DNA of 47,441 nt from Nitratireductor aquibiodomus NL21 = JCM 21793 (GTDB lineage: Bacteria; Pseudomonadota; Alphaproteobacteria; Rhizobiales; Rhizobiaceae): the NCBI RefSeq assembly GCF_000615975.1, contig NZ_BAMP01000027.1, forward strand, positions 1 to 47,441. The letters are read 5' to 3'. Of the stretch, positions 1-8,275 are shown piece after piece (the stretch's first letter is position 1; every line of letters starts with the position of its first letter). The notes beneath the pieces are model-generated. The model saw nothing but the letters and a program-made list of their open reading frames with translations, was not told the DNA's origin and ran no database searches. A program made the position numbers and the translations under genes.

Positions 1-127
1 ATCAATAGGTCCTGACCCTAGAGCACTCCTCAGGCAGAAGCGTTTCTTTCGTCGAAATGACCTGCTAGTGGTAAGCATGCGGGTGGGCGTGCGTGACGCC
101 TGACAGTGCACTTTGAAGGGACGAAGA

Positions 128-376
128 ATGAACGACCGCTATGACGCCTATGCCGCTGCAACCATCGTAACGTTCGGCGCCATTGTGATCGGAGGCCTGA
201 TGGCTGCGGCGCTGGCTTTCGGAGAGCGGGATGCGTTCTTTTTTGCGCTCGGAGCAGGCACCTCGGCCTGGGGCGCGGGATATGCCATGTTCCTGGACAG
301 GGCGCGGGTGTTTGTCGGCCTCACCGCGCTCGCCGTGGCGATGTCGATCGCGGCGGCCGTTCTCCTGGGTTTCTGA
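128..376 (+). CDS. small two-TM membrane protein, unknown function
   Basis: An 82-aa hypothetical protein. The reading frame can be extended upstream to a TTG at 113, but the ATG at 128 is chosen because a GAAGGGACG purine-rich stretch sits just before it. After a short charged N-terminus (MNDRYDAYAA) come three hydrophobic stretches, roughly residues 11–32, 37–52 and 60–80, with the arginines and aspartate clustered in the loop near residue 57. This suggests a small inner-membrane protein with two or three helices. No motif gives a function. It runs towards the agcS gene, and the two convergent genes share a 10-bp hairpin at 391–414. I do not recognise the family. Coding is supported by codon position GC and a ribosome site, not by homology. 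Confidence 0.6.
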   Translation: MNDRYDAYAAATIVTFGAIVIGGLMAAALAFGERDAFFFALGAGTSAWGAGYAMFLDRARVFVGLTALAVAMSIAAAVLLGF

Positions 377-390
377 ACCTTCAAACGCAA

Positions 391-414
391 AAAGGGCAGG
401 ATCCCCTGCCCTTT
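391..414. terminator. bidirectional intrinsic terminator between convergent genes
   Basis: A perfect 10-bp stem (AAAGGGCAGG / CCTGCCCTTT) with a 4-nt loop ATCC, placed between the stop of the small membrane gene (376) and the stop of agcS (440). The A/T ends of the stem supply the U-tract on either strand. Confidence 0.75.
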
Positions 415-439
415 CAACGCGTCAATCTTCGCACGACAA

Positions 440-1885
440 TCAGGCGCGTGCGGTTTCGTCACTCACTTTTCCGGTCCAGGCGGTACGGTCGATATCGAGA
501 TCCGGGAATTTTTCCGGATCGAGCACCGGTCGCTCGACACCCGCCCTCAACTGCTCCCTGAAGTCTTTCAATATTCTCAGGCATGTGGGCAGAAGCATCA
601 TGATGGCGATGAGATTGACCAGCGCCAGAATGCCCATCATCGGATCGGAGAAGAAGAACACCGCGGTGGCGCCGGGCGCCACGGCGCCAAGAAAGACGAT
701 CCCCATCACAATCGCGCGCAGGGCGTTGATGGCCAGCGGGTGTTCGCTGATCACCGTCAGCGCGTTCTCACCCAGATAGTAGTTGTAGATGATTGAGCTG
801 AAGGCGAAGAGAAGAAGAATGAAGGTCAGGAAATACTGGGTCCATTCACCCAGATGAGAGACCAGCGACTGCTGGGTCAGAACAACGCCGTCGATGGCTT
901 CGGCGCCTGGCGTGTAGACATCCCCCAATAAGATCACGAACGCCGTACAGCTGCAGATCACGATCGTGTCGATGAAAACCGAGAAGGACTGGGTGATGCC
1001 CTGGCTGATCGGGTGGCGGACATCGGCCGTGGCCGCCACATTGGGAGCCGAACCGAGACCGGCTTCATTGGAGAAGAGACCGCGGCGCAGGCCCTGTGCG
1101 AGTGCAGCCCCCATGCCGCCGCCAACGGCCTGTTCGAGACCGAACGCATTCATGACGATCGAATAGAGAACACCGGGAAGTTCGGTGATGTTGATGAGAA
1201 TGATGATGATCGCCATCAGGAGATAGGCGACCGCCATGACGGGAACCACAATGTCTGCTGCTTTGGCGATGCGACGGATGCCGCCGAAGACGATGAAACC
1301 GGCGATGACGGTCAGCAGGAGGCCAGACCACATGCGGTCGATGCCGAGGCTCTCCTGCGCCGCCCCGGCGACCGTGTTGCCCTGAAAGGCGTTGAAGCCG
1401 ATGGCGAACGCCGCGATGAGGCAGATCGCATAAAGCACGGCGAGCCATTTATATTCGGCCCCCAGACCATGAATGATCGACCGGGCCGGGCCGCCGCGAA
1501 ATGTGCCGTCTGGTTCGCGCCGCTTGTAGAGCTGCGCCAGGGAACATTCCACCAGGCTCGTCGCCATGCCCACCAGCGCAATTGCCCACATCCAGAACAC
1601 CGCCCCGGGGCCGCCAAGCGTGATGGCCACGGCGACGCCGGCTATGTTGCCGCCGCCGACCCGCCCGCCAACGGAAACGAGGAGAGCCGCACGCGCGGAG
1701 ATCGCATTGGGGTCTCCGCTTTGATTTTTGGAAGAGAGGACGCGGAACATGCGTCTGAAAAACTGGAGCTGAACGAAACCGGTCAGCGCGGTGATGAAAA
1801 TACCCAGGACGACAAGGATGGGGATCAGCGACCACCCCCAGGTTAAGTCTCCGATAACGCCAAATAAGTTCTCGATGAAAGTCAC
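440..1885 (-). CDS. alanine/glycine:cation symporter (AGCS family)
   Basis: Inner-membrane Na+- or H+-coupled amino-acid carrier of the AGCS (AlsT/DagA/AgcS) family, importing alanine and/or glycine. I chose the GTG at 1885 (481 aa): an AGGGTG ribosome site lies a few bases upstream and VTFIENLFGVIGD is a typical AGCS N-terminus. The longer frame to 1984 adds an unlikely Arg/Ser-rich leader. About ten or eleven TM segments are visible. The family signature is at residues 71–100 (GGGNIAGVAVAI, then GGPGAVFWMW), and SNEAGLGSAPNVAA, another conserved AGCS motif, follows in the middle. The signature reads GGGN where many relatives have GTGN or GIGN. The C-terminal 40 residues are charged and cytoplasmic. 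It is monocistronic, with the shared terminator at 391–414 downstream. Substrate within the family cannot be told from sequence. Confidence 0.9.
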   Translation of the reverse strand: MTFIENLFGVIGDLTWGWSLIPILVVLGIFITALTGFVQLQFFRRMFRVLSSKNQSGDPNAISARAALLVSVGGRVGGGNIAGVAVAITLGGPGAVFWMWAIALVGMATSLVECSLAQLYKRREPDGTFRGGPARSIIHGLGAEYKWLAVLYAICLIAAFAIGFNAFQGNTVAGAAQESLGIDRMWSGLLLTVIAGFIVFGGIRRIAKAADIVVPVMAVAYLLMAIIIILINITELPGVLYSIVMNAFGLEQAVGGGMGAALAQGLRRGLFSNEAGLGSAPNVAATADVRHPISQGITQSFSVFIDTIVICSCTAFVILLGDVYTPGAEAIDGVVLTQQSLVSHLGEWTQYFLTFILLLFAFSSIIYNYYLGENALTVISEHPLAINALRAIVMGIVFLGAVAPGATAVFFFSDPMMGILALVNLIAIMMLLPTCLRILKDFREQLRAGVERPVLDPEKFPDLDIDRTAWTGKVSDETARA

Positions 1886-2238
1886 TGTCGCACCCTCACT
1901 TTTCGCAAATGGACCACTGTCCCCACTGCCCCTCTGTCTCCACCGCCCATGTGCGACAGAATAACCCACAATCAAAAGCAGCACACCAGAAGAAATACAC
2001 CTTCCGAAGCCGACTGGTTTGGAGGCGATTTCCGCAGGAAGATCCTGTATCGCATCACGCTGAAAGTGCCACAGCGCAAGGAATGCAGGCCACTTAACGC
2101 TTTCGTAACGCTCACGGGCGGCAGACGGGGCTACCTCGATTAGCCTACTCGTCCCAACGGCCTGGTTGTGTTATTTCACCTGCACAATTCAGCTTGAAAA
2201 TCGACCTGATCAAAAATGACGTTCCCTGGGGGGAAAGC
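1886..2238. other. divergent intergenic region, agcS / small ORF
   Basis: About 350 bp between the divergent starts of agcS (minus) and the gene at 2239 (plus). It should contain both promoters. I see no convincing −35/−10 pair, terminator, RNA gene or operator. Confidence 0.4.
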
Positions 2239-2490
2239 ATGTCGCTCGCATTTGAGACCTGCGCGCCGGTCGACATTGTCGCCGAGGCGCAGACCTGCCG
2301 AGACGCGTTAGAGCCGGCACTGAAACGCATTGTATCGTCCGCCCGGGAGCGCGGCTGGAGCCATCAGCAGGTTCATCTGGCGCTTATGGAAATCGCGATC
2401 GCTTCCATAACAACCGAGCAGCTCGATATCGTCACGCTTGCCCGCATGCGCCGCACCGCCTGGTGCGCTACCGTTGCCGCGAGCGACTGA
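2239..2490 (+). CDS. hypothetical small protein
   Basis: 83-aa protein, MSLAFETCAPVDIVAEAQTC at the start, then a mostly helical body with a QQVHLALMEIAIASI stretch. The ATG at 2239 is preceded by a strong GGGGGGAAAGC ribosome site. The ORF could be opened 15 codons earlier, but without a ribosome site. No TM segment, signal peptide or recognised motif. It lies 226 bp upstream of the racemase-like gene on the same strand, so the two may be co-transcribed. I do not recognise the family. Confidence comes from the ribosome site and codon usage only. Confidence 0.55.
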   Translation: MSLAFETCAPVDIVAEAQTCRDALEPALKRIVSSARERGWSHQQVHLALMEIAIASITTEQLDIVTLARMRRTAWCATVAASD

Positions 2491-2716
2491 CCGGATCTTC
2501 ATTTCGCCTTTACTGGGACAGCACGGTCGAGGCAACACGTGCCGGACATTTGGGTCGGCACGCCAATCCGTGTATGTCTGTGCGGCAGATGACGATCCCG
2601 GAAAGCGCATTGCTGCCGCAAAAACGACCCTGCAGCGTCGATTGCCCGGTGGCGCAGGACGCTCGAAAGCCGCGATCCTCACGCTTGGTGAAAGACATGT
2701 AGAAGAACAGGGCCAG

Positions 2717-3508
2717 ATGCTCGACCAACCAGAGAAAACGCCTTTGCAGCAGCGCAAACTGGAAGTGCAGACGCCGGTGCGCTTCGACGCCGGACGGAAC
2801 GCACGCGCCAAGATCGGCTTCGTCCTCCTGCCGAACGACCAGCTGGTGGAAGAGGACATGGTGCGCATGGCCCCGCCCGGGGTCGGCGTCTATTTCTCCA
2901 GAGCACGCATGCCGCATGAAATCTCCACCGCTACGCTTGCCCAACTCACCGGAAGCCTTGCCGAAACCGCCGGGCGCATTCTGCCCGACGACAGGCTCGA
3001 CGTGGTCTGCCTCGCCTGCACCTCCGGAACCGTGGCTGTCGGCGAGCTTCGCGTCTGCGAGGAACTGAACAGGGGCGCGCCGAATGCCCGCGCCACCTCG
3101 CTCATGGGCAGCGTGACCAGGGCGCTGGAGACCCTGCAGGTGCGCCGCATCGCCGTCGGCACGCCCTACGCACACGAACTGACCGACACTGTGGTGGGTT
3201 ATCTGCAGGATGAAGCCGGTTTCGAAATCACCGCCTATGCGGGGCTTGGTCTTGATTACGACCGCGACATGGTGCGGGTCACGCCCGACTATCTGCTCGA
3301 ATTCGCCGCCAGCCTCGATACGCCGGAGGCGGAGGCCCTCCTGATAAGCTGCAGCGCTTTGCGGTCACTTGAGATCGTCGAGGCGCTCGAAGAGAAGATC
3401 GGCAAGCCGGTCGTCGTGAGCAACCAGGCGATGATGTGGAACTGCCTGCGGCTGGCCGGCATCGAGGATCCGCTTCCAGGCTATGGCGCGCTTTTTCGCC
3501 ATTTCTGA
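2717..3508 (+). CDS. Asp/Glu racemase-superfamily protein, EutA / arylmalonate decarboxylase-like
   Basis: 263-aa cytosolic protein of the Asp/Glu/hydantoin racemase superfamily, closest in layout to maleate cis-trans isomerase, arylmalonate decarboxylase and the ectoine-utilisation protein EutA. The two catalytic cysteines of the family are present: the first lobe has CLACTSGT (Cys98 and Cys101, the latter in the usual CTSGT context) and the second lobe has LLISCSALRS (Cys212). The N-terminal KIGFVLLPND and the C-terminal VVVSNQAMMW strand also match. The frame is open from 2438, but the ATG at 2717 follows an AGAAGAACAGGG ribosome site and gives the family's usual length. No other eut/doe ectoine genes are nearby, so an ectoine role is only a possibility. 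It acts alone here or with the small gene upstream. Confidence 0.8.
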   Translation: MLDQPEKTPLQQRKLEVQTPVRFDAGRNARAKIGFVLLPNDQLVEEDMVRMAPPGVGVYFSRARMPHEISTATLAQLTGSLAETAGRILPDDRLDVVCLACTSGTVAVGELRVCEELNRGAPNARATSLMGSVTRALETLQVRRIAVGTPYAHELTDTVVGYLQDEAGFEITAYAGLGLDYDRDMVRVTPDYLLEFAASLDTPEAEALLISCSALRSLEIVEALEEKIGKPVVVSNQAMMWNCLRLAGIEDPLPGYGALFRHF

Positions 3509-3603
3509 CCACCTGCTGCGGCGGGCGCCGCCTGGAATTCTTAAGACCGGGAAGAAATCGTGATGCAGCGTTTCTCGGCTCGGGGGATTACCCTGCAGAC
3601 GAA

Positions 3604-3768
3604 ATGCAGCGCGAAGCGATTGACATGCTCCTGGAGTTTCTGAACGCACTGGCCCTCATGATTTCCTTCGTGGTGCTTTCAACCGCGACGGTGGAGTTCC
3701 TGTCACGCGTGGTCAGCAACACTTATCTTCGAAGCCAGCCTGCCCCGCCGGTCCGTCTCGCGGTGTGA
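3604..3768 (+). CDS. possible small single-TM protein
   Basis: 54-codon frame beginning MQREAIDMLLEFLNALALMI, with one hydrophobic helix (about residues 8–32) and a basic/proline-rich tail. A shorter start at 3625 is equally possible. The ribosome site is weak for both. It lies 95 bp after the racemase-like gene on the same strand. A real but tentative candidate. Confidence 0.3.
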   Translation: MQREAIDMLLEFLNALALMISFVVLSTATVEFLSRVVSNTYLRSQPAPPVRLAV

Positions 3769-4478
3769 GCTGAAAAGCTCCATTTTCTCCGCTGTCCGGG
3801 TTTTCCATGGATAAACAGAAAACTGGGGACAAACAAAAAATCTCCCCCGACGCAAGTCAGAGAAGATTCCTTGTTCACTCAATCGATGAACGAGAGTGAA
3901 GCGCCCCACCCCATTACCCCCAACGGTCGGGACGACTCTCGTTAGCACGCACACAAGTTTCGGAAATTAACACAGGTTAAGTTTGGCAGTTATTGCTGGG
4001 GATGGCGTGCCGGTTGTCTGCAAAAGAGCAGGTCATCGAACATCGGCCAGCACGCCGCCGCTGCATCCCGTCACGACAGCCTTTACCAAAGCGATCCCGG
4101 ATTGTGGGTAAGAAGGCTTGGCAGAGAGCGCAACGAGAGCTTCGGCCACTGGCCGGGTATATTCAGCCGTCCGTATCCGTTCCTCAAATCGTGGTGATGG
4201 CCACACAAGTCCCAAGCAGCTATCACTCTATTATGGCAATCCCGGACCGCCTTAAGTTTTTCAAGATGCGATGGAAACGCTGGTTACGGATTATGTCATC
4301 GCAGCGATGGCGCTGTCGGATCGCACGCTTCCGCTGAATGATCGCCGAATGGGGCGCGGATGAACAAACCTGATTTCTGGCCGGGAGTGGTAACCTGCTA
4401 AGTCAATTTCACTAATTGCGTTCGGATCGATATCCGCCATCGTTTCGCGAAGTCTAAATGGGGCTTGGGCGAGACGGT
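3769..4478. other. gene-poor intergenic stretch
   Basis: About 700 bp without a gene I can support; the short frames on both strands have no ribosome site and poor codon structure. An inverted repeat AACGAGAGT / ACTCTCGTT lies near 3890–3942 with a long loop. Composition is less GC-rich than the core genes and fits the start of an accessory zone. Confidence 0.4.
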
Positions 4479-5416
4479 ATGAGAGCATTCATTCTTCTTG
4501 CACTTCTGTTTCAACTCGCGCTGACAGCGCCGGTTTCCGCTCTGAACCTGGAAGTGTGCAATTCAGGTGAGGAAACGATCTTCATGCTCATGCGGAATCT
4601 TCCTTCAATTCACCATACCGTGCCGTTGGCGGATGGACGGAATTGACGCCGCACAAATGCTGGAAGCGTGAAGCGCCAAAAATGGACAGAATGTCGGTTC
4701 TTGCGGCCTACATAGATGGGCAGGGACGCCTCGGCGCCGTGCAATTCAATCCAGATTTCCGGGCGGGCGGGCAGTACTCGTTGTCCCGAGGACCCTATTC
4801 TTTCTGCGTTCACCCAAAGGACGGATTCTTCCGAGGACGGGTACGCACCGCCGGTGTTCGCTGTCCGCGCGAAATGGTTCGCGTCAAGTTTCCCTTCTAC
4901 ATTGCAGGACAAAAAGGGCCTGGCGCTGTCGCCACGCTGAAGGTTGCCGTGAAGCAAGGCACACTCCATGAAGACTACGCCGTCATTCCCTGGGAGCCCG
5001 AAGAAGCTCCGCCTAACCCGCAGGAAGAGCGCTACGCGAACTCAGGCAAGATAGACCTGCTGCGCGGCCCAAGCGCGCGGCAGATCGAAGCTGCGGAGTA
5101 TCGGAACCTTCAGCTTCGCATGCAGATCGCGAATGCCCTGATTCTGAAGGATGCAAAGCTGAAGATCCATTCGCTTGACCTGGACAAATGTTTGTCGACC
5201 AAGGATGGGCCATTCTATTGCCGATACAAGCTTGACGCCCAGATTGAAGCGTCGAAAAAGATGCGACCGATGGCCCAGCTCCTGAACCTCGGATTTCTGT
5301 TCAAAGGCTACTACTGGTCCTCATTCACGGTAAGCCGGGGTCGTTGGGCAATCGTCAAGCAGTATGAAGGCTGCAGGGTTTCGGATGTCGATATCAGGTG
5401 CTGGAGCCGCAAATAA
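4479..5416 (+). pseudogene. secreted hypothetical protein (DUF1036-like N-terminus), −1 frameshift
   Basis: The ATG at 4479 starts a clear signal peptide (MRAFILLALLFQLALTAPVSA), then LNLEVCNSGEETIF. The frame stops at 4646, while the next frame carries on to 5416. Reading the second frame backwards gives HAHAESSFNSPYRAVGGW and TELTPHKCWK, a natural continuation, so one base appears lost near 4582–4584 (TTT shortened to TT). The repaired protein is 312 aa, exported, with six or more cysteines. The early part, VCN…GGW…C, resembles DUF1036, but only weakly. The C-terminal half (about residues 170–312) is not recognised. The break may be a sequencing indel; see the finding on deletions. Confidence 0.6.
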
Positions 5417-5426
5417 CTGCAGCAGA

Positions 5427-5584
5427 ACCCGGCGCGTGGAGCGCTGGAAGCTGGAAGCTGGCCAAATCAGCAATCGAGAGGATCAACGTGTCCCGCGCAT
5501 AGGTCTGATATGGGTCACTTTCGCGTCCAAGTCATTGAAAGCCATACTCTTTGGGAGAGAGCTTGGTGCGGTCGAGAAGACTCG
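5427..5584 (+). repeat. direct repeat copy 1, ends with tRNA-Leu 3' end (attL-like)
   Basis: 158 bp matching 7878–8028 with four substitutions and one 7-bp tandem duplication (AAGCTGG twice). Its last 21 bp (5564–5584) are the 3' end of tRNA-Leu(GAG) including CCA. After that, the sequence diverges. Confidence 0.85.
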
Positions 5585-5951
5585 CTGATCGGCTTCAAAG
5601 CCCATACTTTTCGGGATTTAGGTGTCCCATGGACCCGATTTTCCTCGCATTGTGAATGAAGGGGTTACAGTCACGGTGCCCCACACTCCAGGCCGTAAAT
5701 ACTTCACAGAAATTGTTGCCTGTGGACACCGGCACCGGACGCATGAAACACAAATAGCTGTTCTCCACTTATGTTCTTTTCGTGCTTCGATCGAACTTTT
5801 CAGCCTGAGACATCTTGGAATTTCGATCAATACCTTTGGGCGACCGCTGCCATACATCTTCAGTCCGATAAGTACGCACAAACCTGGCTGAACCAAAGAG
5901 TGGCCACGAGCGGACGTTCAGCTCGTCGCCAATCGTTTAAGCATTGTTCCT
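5585..5951. other. non-coding stretch inside the island
   Basis: 367 bp with overlapping short frames on both strands and no credible start. 5594–5616 (TTCAAAGCCCATACTTTTCG and on) is a diverged copy of 5535–5556 (TTGAAAGCCATACTCTTTGG and on), suggesting repeated recombination at this end. Confidence 0.4.
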
Positions 5952-6781
5952 TCAGCCGATGTTCGGCAAGAATGGCAGGCCAGCGTGCGCCTGAAAGAAT
6001 GTCCAGAGCGTGAAGGCGAGAAAGAGGGTCGAGAATGCGGTTACCGGCCATGTCTTTTCTTTGCCAAGCACGGTTGAGGAAATCAATCCGAAGGCCGGCA
6101 CGAAATGCAGCGCGTGCGTAGCAAAAAAATGCGCGACCCTTAGGTCACCTCCATCTCTTACCCACCCCAAAAGTAGCAATCCAGATTCGTCCGTGTTCGA
6201 CCCGCCGACCCAATGCCCATCCATAATAGTTCCCGCAGCAACAAGAGTGAGCGGCGCAGTCATAGCTAAGCCAAGTATGAGGCTTCTAATGATCGCCGGC
6301 GATAATGTCAGTCGCTTGTTGCGAGCGATTTGAAAGGCATAAACCGATGAAGCTGAAACAATTACAATGGCTGCTATCCCCATCACTGTGTAAATTGCGA
6401 GCCCAATCAAACTGGAATTGAAATGTGATTCAGTACCGATTGCACCAGCCCCTGCAGTCCAGACCACCTCGGCCAAGGCTGACAACGCAACTGCAATTGA
6501 CAGGGCCTGTACCAATTGCGGTAGCGAACATCATCGGGAAGAAACCTGGCATAGACGACGAGCGTCAATAAATAGAGCCCGAAGGCGAACTGAAACTTTA
6601 ATGGCTTGTCCCATACGCTGACGCCAGCGATGGTTCGCGTGTCCATCAATGCAACTACAAACGTAGGCAGCATGGCCAACCAGACCAGCAATCCCGTCAT
6701 GAAAAAGCGTGGCTCGTACGAAGCGAATTCTCGCCACCATACGGTCAGCTTCGACGACGCGAAGTTTGTATGATGTGTCAT
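5952..6781 (-). pseudogene. multi-TM membrane protein, −1 frameshift
   Basis: The first part starts at 6781 (MTHHTNFASSKLTVWW) and carries WDKPLKFQFAFGLYLLTL and FLPDDVRYRNW. The second part, in the adjoining frame, continues VQALSIAVALSALAEVVW and runs to 5952. One base is missing near 6511–6514 (GGG shortened to GG); repair gives 276 aa with about seven or eight TM helices. The pattern (WDKPLKF early; AGAIGTESHFN; a GHWVGG loop; GGDLRVAHFFATHALH with two conserved histidines) fits an uncharacterised integral membrane family that I have seen in actinobacteria and proteobacteria. Function unknown; the paired histidines could bind a metal or haem (inference). It lies 32 bp after the DUF1772-type gene and is probably co-transcribed with it. 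Confidence 0.65.
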
Positions 6782-6813
6782 TCGGCTGTGCTTTCGAGAG
6801 TACCGAGAAGAGG

Positions 6814-7341
6814 TTAGTCTGCAGCGTAAGCGACGCGCGTGCGGGCAATAACTGCGCAAACGAAGGCAAAACAGGCCAGTGCGGCAGATATTGCGCGAAC
6901 ATGATTCCAAGTGGCCCACCGACCAATCAGATCATTCCAAACTTCTGCCATCCCCTCACTTTGGGAGTTCAGATCGGCCAGCTGTGAGTTGATCGGAACG
7001 TGCACTGTCATGGTGACAGCAATAACCCCCAGCGACAGGAGCAAAGCTCCCGCGATTGTCGCCCATGTTGCAGGTGACGCCCACGTTGAAACTGAGCCTA
7101 TGGCTAAGACAATTGCTAGGGCCGGTGTGCCTAGGAAAATGATAAGAAACAATGGGTTCAGAACAACGACTTCGTTCATCGCTTTCATTGCATCGATAGC
7201 CTTACCGGCTTCCACCCAACTGAGGCCATCCACCACATCAGAGAACGCTATTATGTAGCCAGCAACGAGACCCGAGCCTACGGTCGCTACGACGGACAGT
7301 GTCAGCCAGGCAATTTCGAAGTTTCTGGGGTTTGCTCTCAT
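6814..7341 (-). CDS. DUF1772 / anthrone-oxygenase-like membrane protein
   Basis: 175-aa protein with four predicted TM helices: residues about 7–32, 52–75, 82–105 and 148–170. The stretch VPINSQLADLN followed by W..W..WNHVRA matches the DUF1772 (anthrone oxygenase-like) pattern of N-x-x-L and W-x-x-x-N before the last helix. The ATG at 7341 is used; a GTG at 7416 would extend it by 25 residues but has no spaced ribosome site. It is the first gene after a clear promoter (7445–7473) with two operator-like dyads, and leads into the frameshifted membrane gene. Family members often sit beside MarR or TetR regulators; none is in this window. The molecular role is unknown. Confidence 0.7.
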   Translation of the reverse strand: MRANPRNFEIAWLTLSVVATVGSGLVAGYIIAFSDVVDGLSWVEAGKAIDAMKAMNEVVVLNPLFLIIFLGTPALAIVLAIGSVSTWASPATWATIAGALLLSLGVIAVTMTVHVPINSQLADLNSQSEGMAEVWNDLIGRWATWNHVRAISAALACFAFVCAVIARTRVAYAAD

Positions 7342-7420
7342 GTGGGGAGTCCATCCGATATTCTGACACCTGACCGTCGGGTCGCATCCAGCCACAGGTC
7401 GACTTTCATACCACACTCCA

Positions 7421-7473
7421 AATGTGAATCATCCTCACATTTTCGAAATACGAGCAATCCTCATATTTGTCAA
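7421..7473 (-). promoter_or_regulatory. promoter with two operator-like dyads for the DUF1772 operon
   Basis: On the minus strand TTGACA (7468–7473), a 17-bp spacer and TATTTC (7445–7450) form a near-consensus promoter. Two 21-bp dyads of the same design (7-bp arm, 7-bp spacer, 7-bp arm) overlap it: 7447–7467 fills the −35/−10 spacer (AATACGA…TCATATT, one mismatch in the arms) and 7421–7441 covers the transcription start (AATGTGA…TCACATT, perfect arms). They are 26 bp apart. This is the usual geometry of a repressor site. Confidence 0.65.
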
Positions 7474-7609
7474 CTGGCAGCAATGAGATAACACGATTGT
7501 GACAGAAAGCTGCGAGCGGTTGGAGCGAATGCATGTAGCTGCGCGGTAGTTATTAAGGAGCCTGCCGGCGATCGCCCCCTTCGTTATGTGATTCAGTATT
7601 AATCGATTT

Positions 7610-7873
7610 TTATTTTGATAAATCTTTTCGATACTTATCGGCTGTTCTTCTATCCCAGAACCGCTTGCGCTTCCCCTTCCCTCGATCCCGCTTCGGATCG
7701 AACGAAATGCCCTCGAATTTAGCTGCGAACAGGTCCGCGTCTTTCTTCTCCGCAAAGCAGAAGACGATGAAGTAGCACCCTCTCGGCCCGACCCATCCGG
7801 CGAATACGGTTTGAGTCCTGATATGCAGAGACAGGCCTTTGCAGACGTCGTGAACGGTATCGTAGTTTTCGCC
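7610..7873 (-). pseudogene. N-terminally truncated gene fragment
   Basis: 87 codons read convincingly as protein: GENYDTVHDVCKGLSLHIRT, then TVFAGWVGPRGCYFIVFCFA and a basic tail ending KDLSK and TAA. There is no start codon; an in-frame TAG at 7874–7876 precedes it, and 2 bp later direct-repeat copy 2 begins. The 5' end of the gene was therefore probably removed by the recombination that made the repeat. Family not recognised; a small soluble protein with C-terminal Arg/Lys residues. Confidence 0.5.
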
Positions 7874-7877
7874 CTAC

Positions 7878-8028
7878 ACCCGGCGCGTGGAGCGCTGGAA
7901 GCTGGCCAAATCAGCAATCGAGAGGATCAACGTGTCCCGCGCATGGGTCTGACATGGGCCACTTTCGCGTCCAAGTCATTGAAAGCCATACTCTTTAGGA
8001 GAGAGCTTGGTGCGGTCGAGAAGACTCG
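7878..8028 (+). repeat. direct repeat copy 2, overlaps tRNA-Leu 3' end (attR-like)
   Basis: 151 bp matching 5427–5584. Its last 21 bp are the 3' end of the intact tRNA-Leu. On the plus strand it contains a short open stretch (VERWKLAKSAIERINVSRAW) ending in TGA, possibly the tail of an old gene. Confidence 0.85.
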
Positions 8029-8092
8029 AACTTCCACGGGTTGCCCCACAGCGACCTCAACGCTGCGCGTCTACCAATTCCGCCACGACCGC
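8008..8092 (-). tRNA. tRNA-Leu (anticodon GAG)
   Basis: 85 nt including encoded CCA. Acceptor stem GCGGTCG/CGACCGC, D-loop with TTGGTAGACGC, anticodon stem CAGCG/CGCTG around loop TTGAGGT (anticodon GAG), long variable arm typical of tRNA-Leu, and T-arm with GTTCGAGTC. The 3' end is duplicated at 5564–5584. Confidence 0.95.
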
Positions 8093-8275
8093 ACGCAGCT
8101 GGAGGCCGGTTCGCACCGGCACCGGGCATGTAGCAAATCGGATTTGGGGAAACAAGCGCCCTTCTTCAAAAAGACGAAAAAAATCACCGACAAACCACAG
8201 AAGCCACACACTGGACCCGCAGCCGGTTTATCTCCATATGTGACGGGCAGTTTCAGTACCTGATGGGATGATGCG

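Larger units (their letters stand above)
5564..8028. mobile_element. putative tRNA-Leu-associated island remnant, no integrase
   Basis: A 2.3-kb segment lies between two direct repeats that both end in the tRNA-Leu 3' sequence, the classic target of tyrosine recombinases. The intact tRNA is at the right end. Contents are visibly less GC-rich than the flanks and are accessory: a truncated gene, a DUF1772-type gene and a frameshifted membrane gene. No integrase, excisionase or transposase is present, so it is either a decayed element or a segmental duplication. The repeat extends about 130 bp outside the tRNA core, which simple site-specific integration would not give. Confidence 0.45.

Noticed and set aside
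3993..4337. 114-codon plus-strand frame
   Set aside because: No ribosome site, Arg/Ser-rich composition, no pattern of a folded or membrane protein.
5618..5896. Overlapping frames of about 90 codons on both strands
   Set aside because: Both strands open over the same stretch, no ribosome site, no sensible protein features.
7421..7441. CRP-type site at the DUF1772 promoter
   Set aside because: TGTGA and TCACA are present but with a 7-bp spacer instead of 6, and the neighbouring second dyad lacks the TGTGA half, so a dedicated repressor is more likely.
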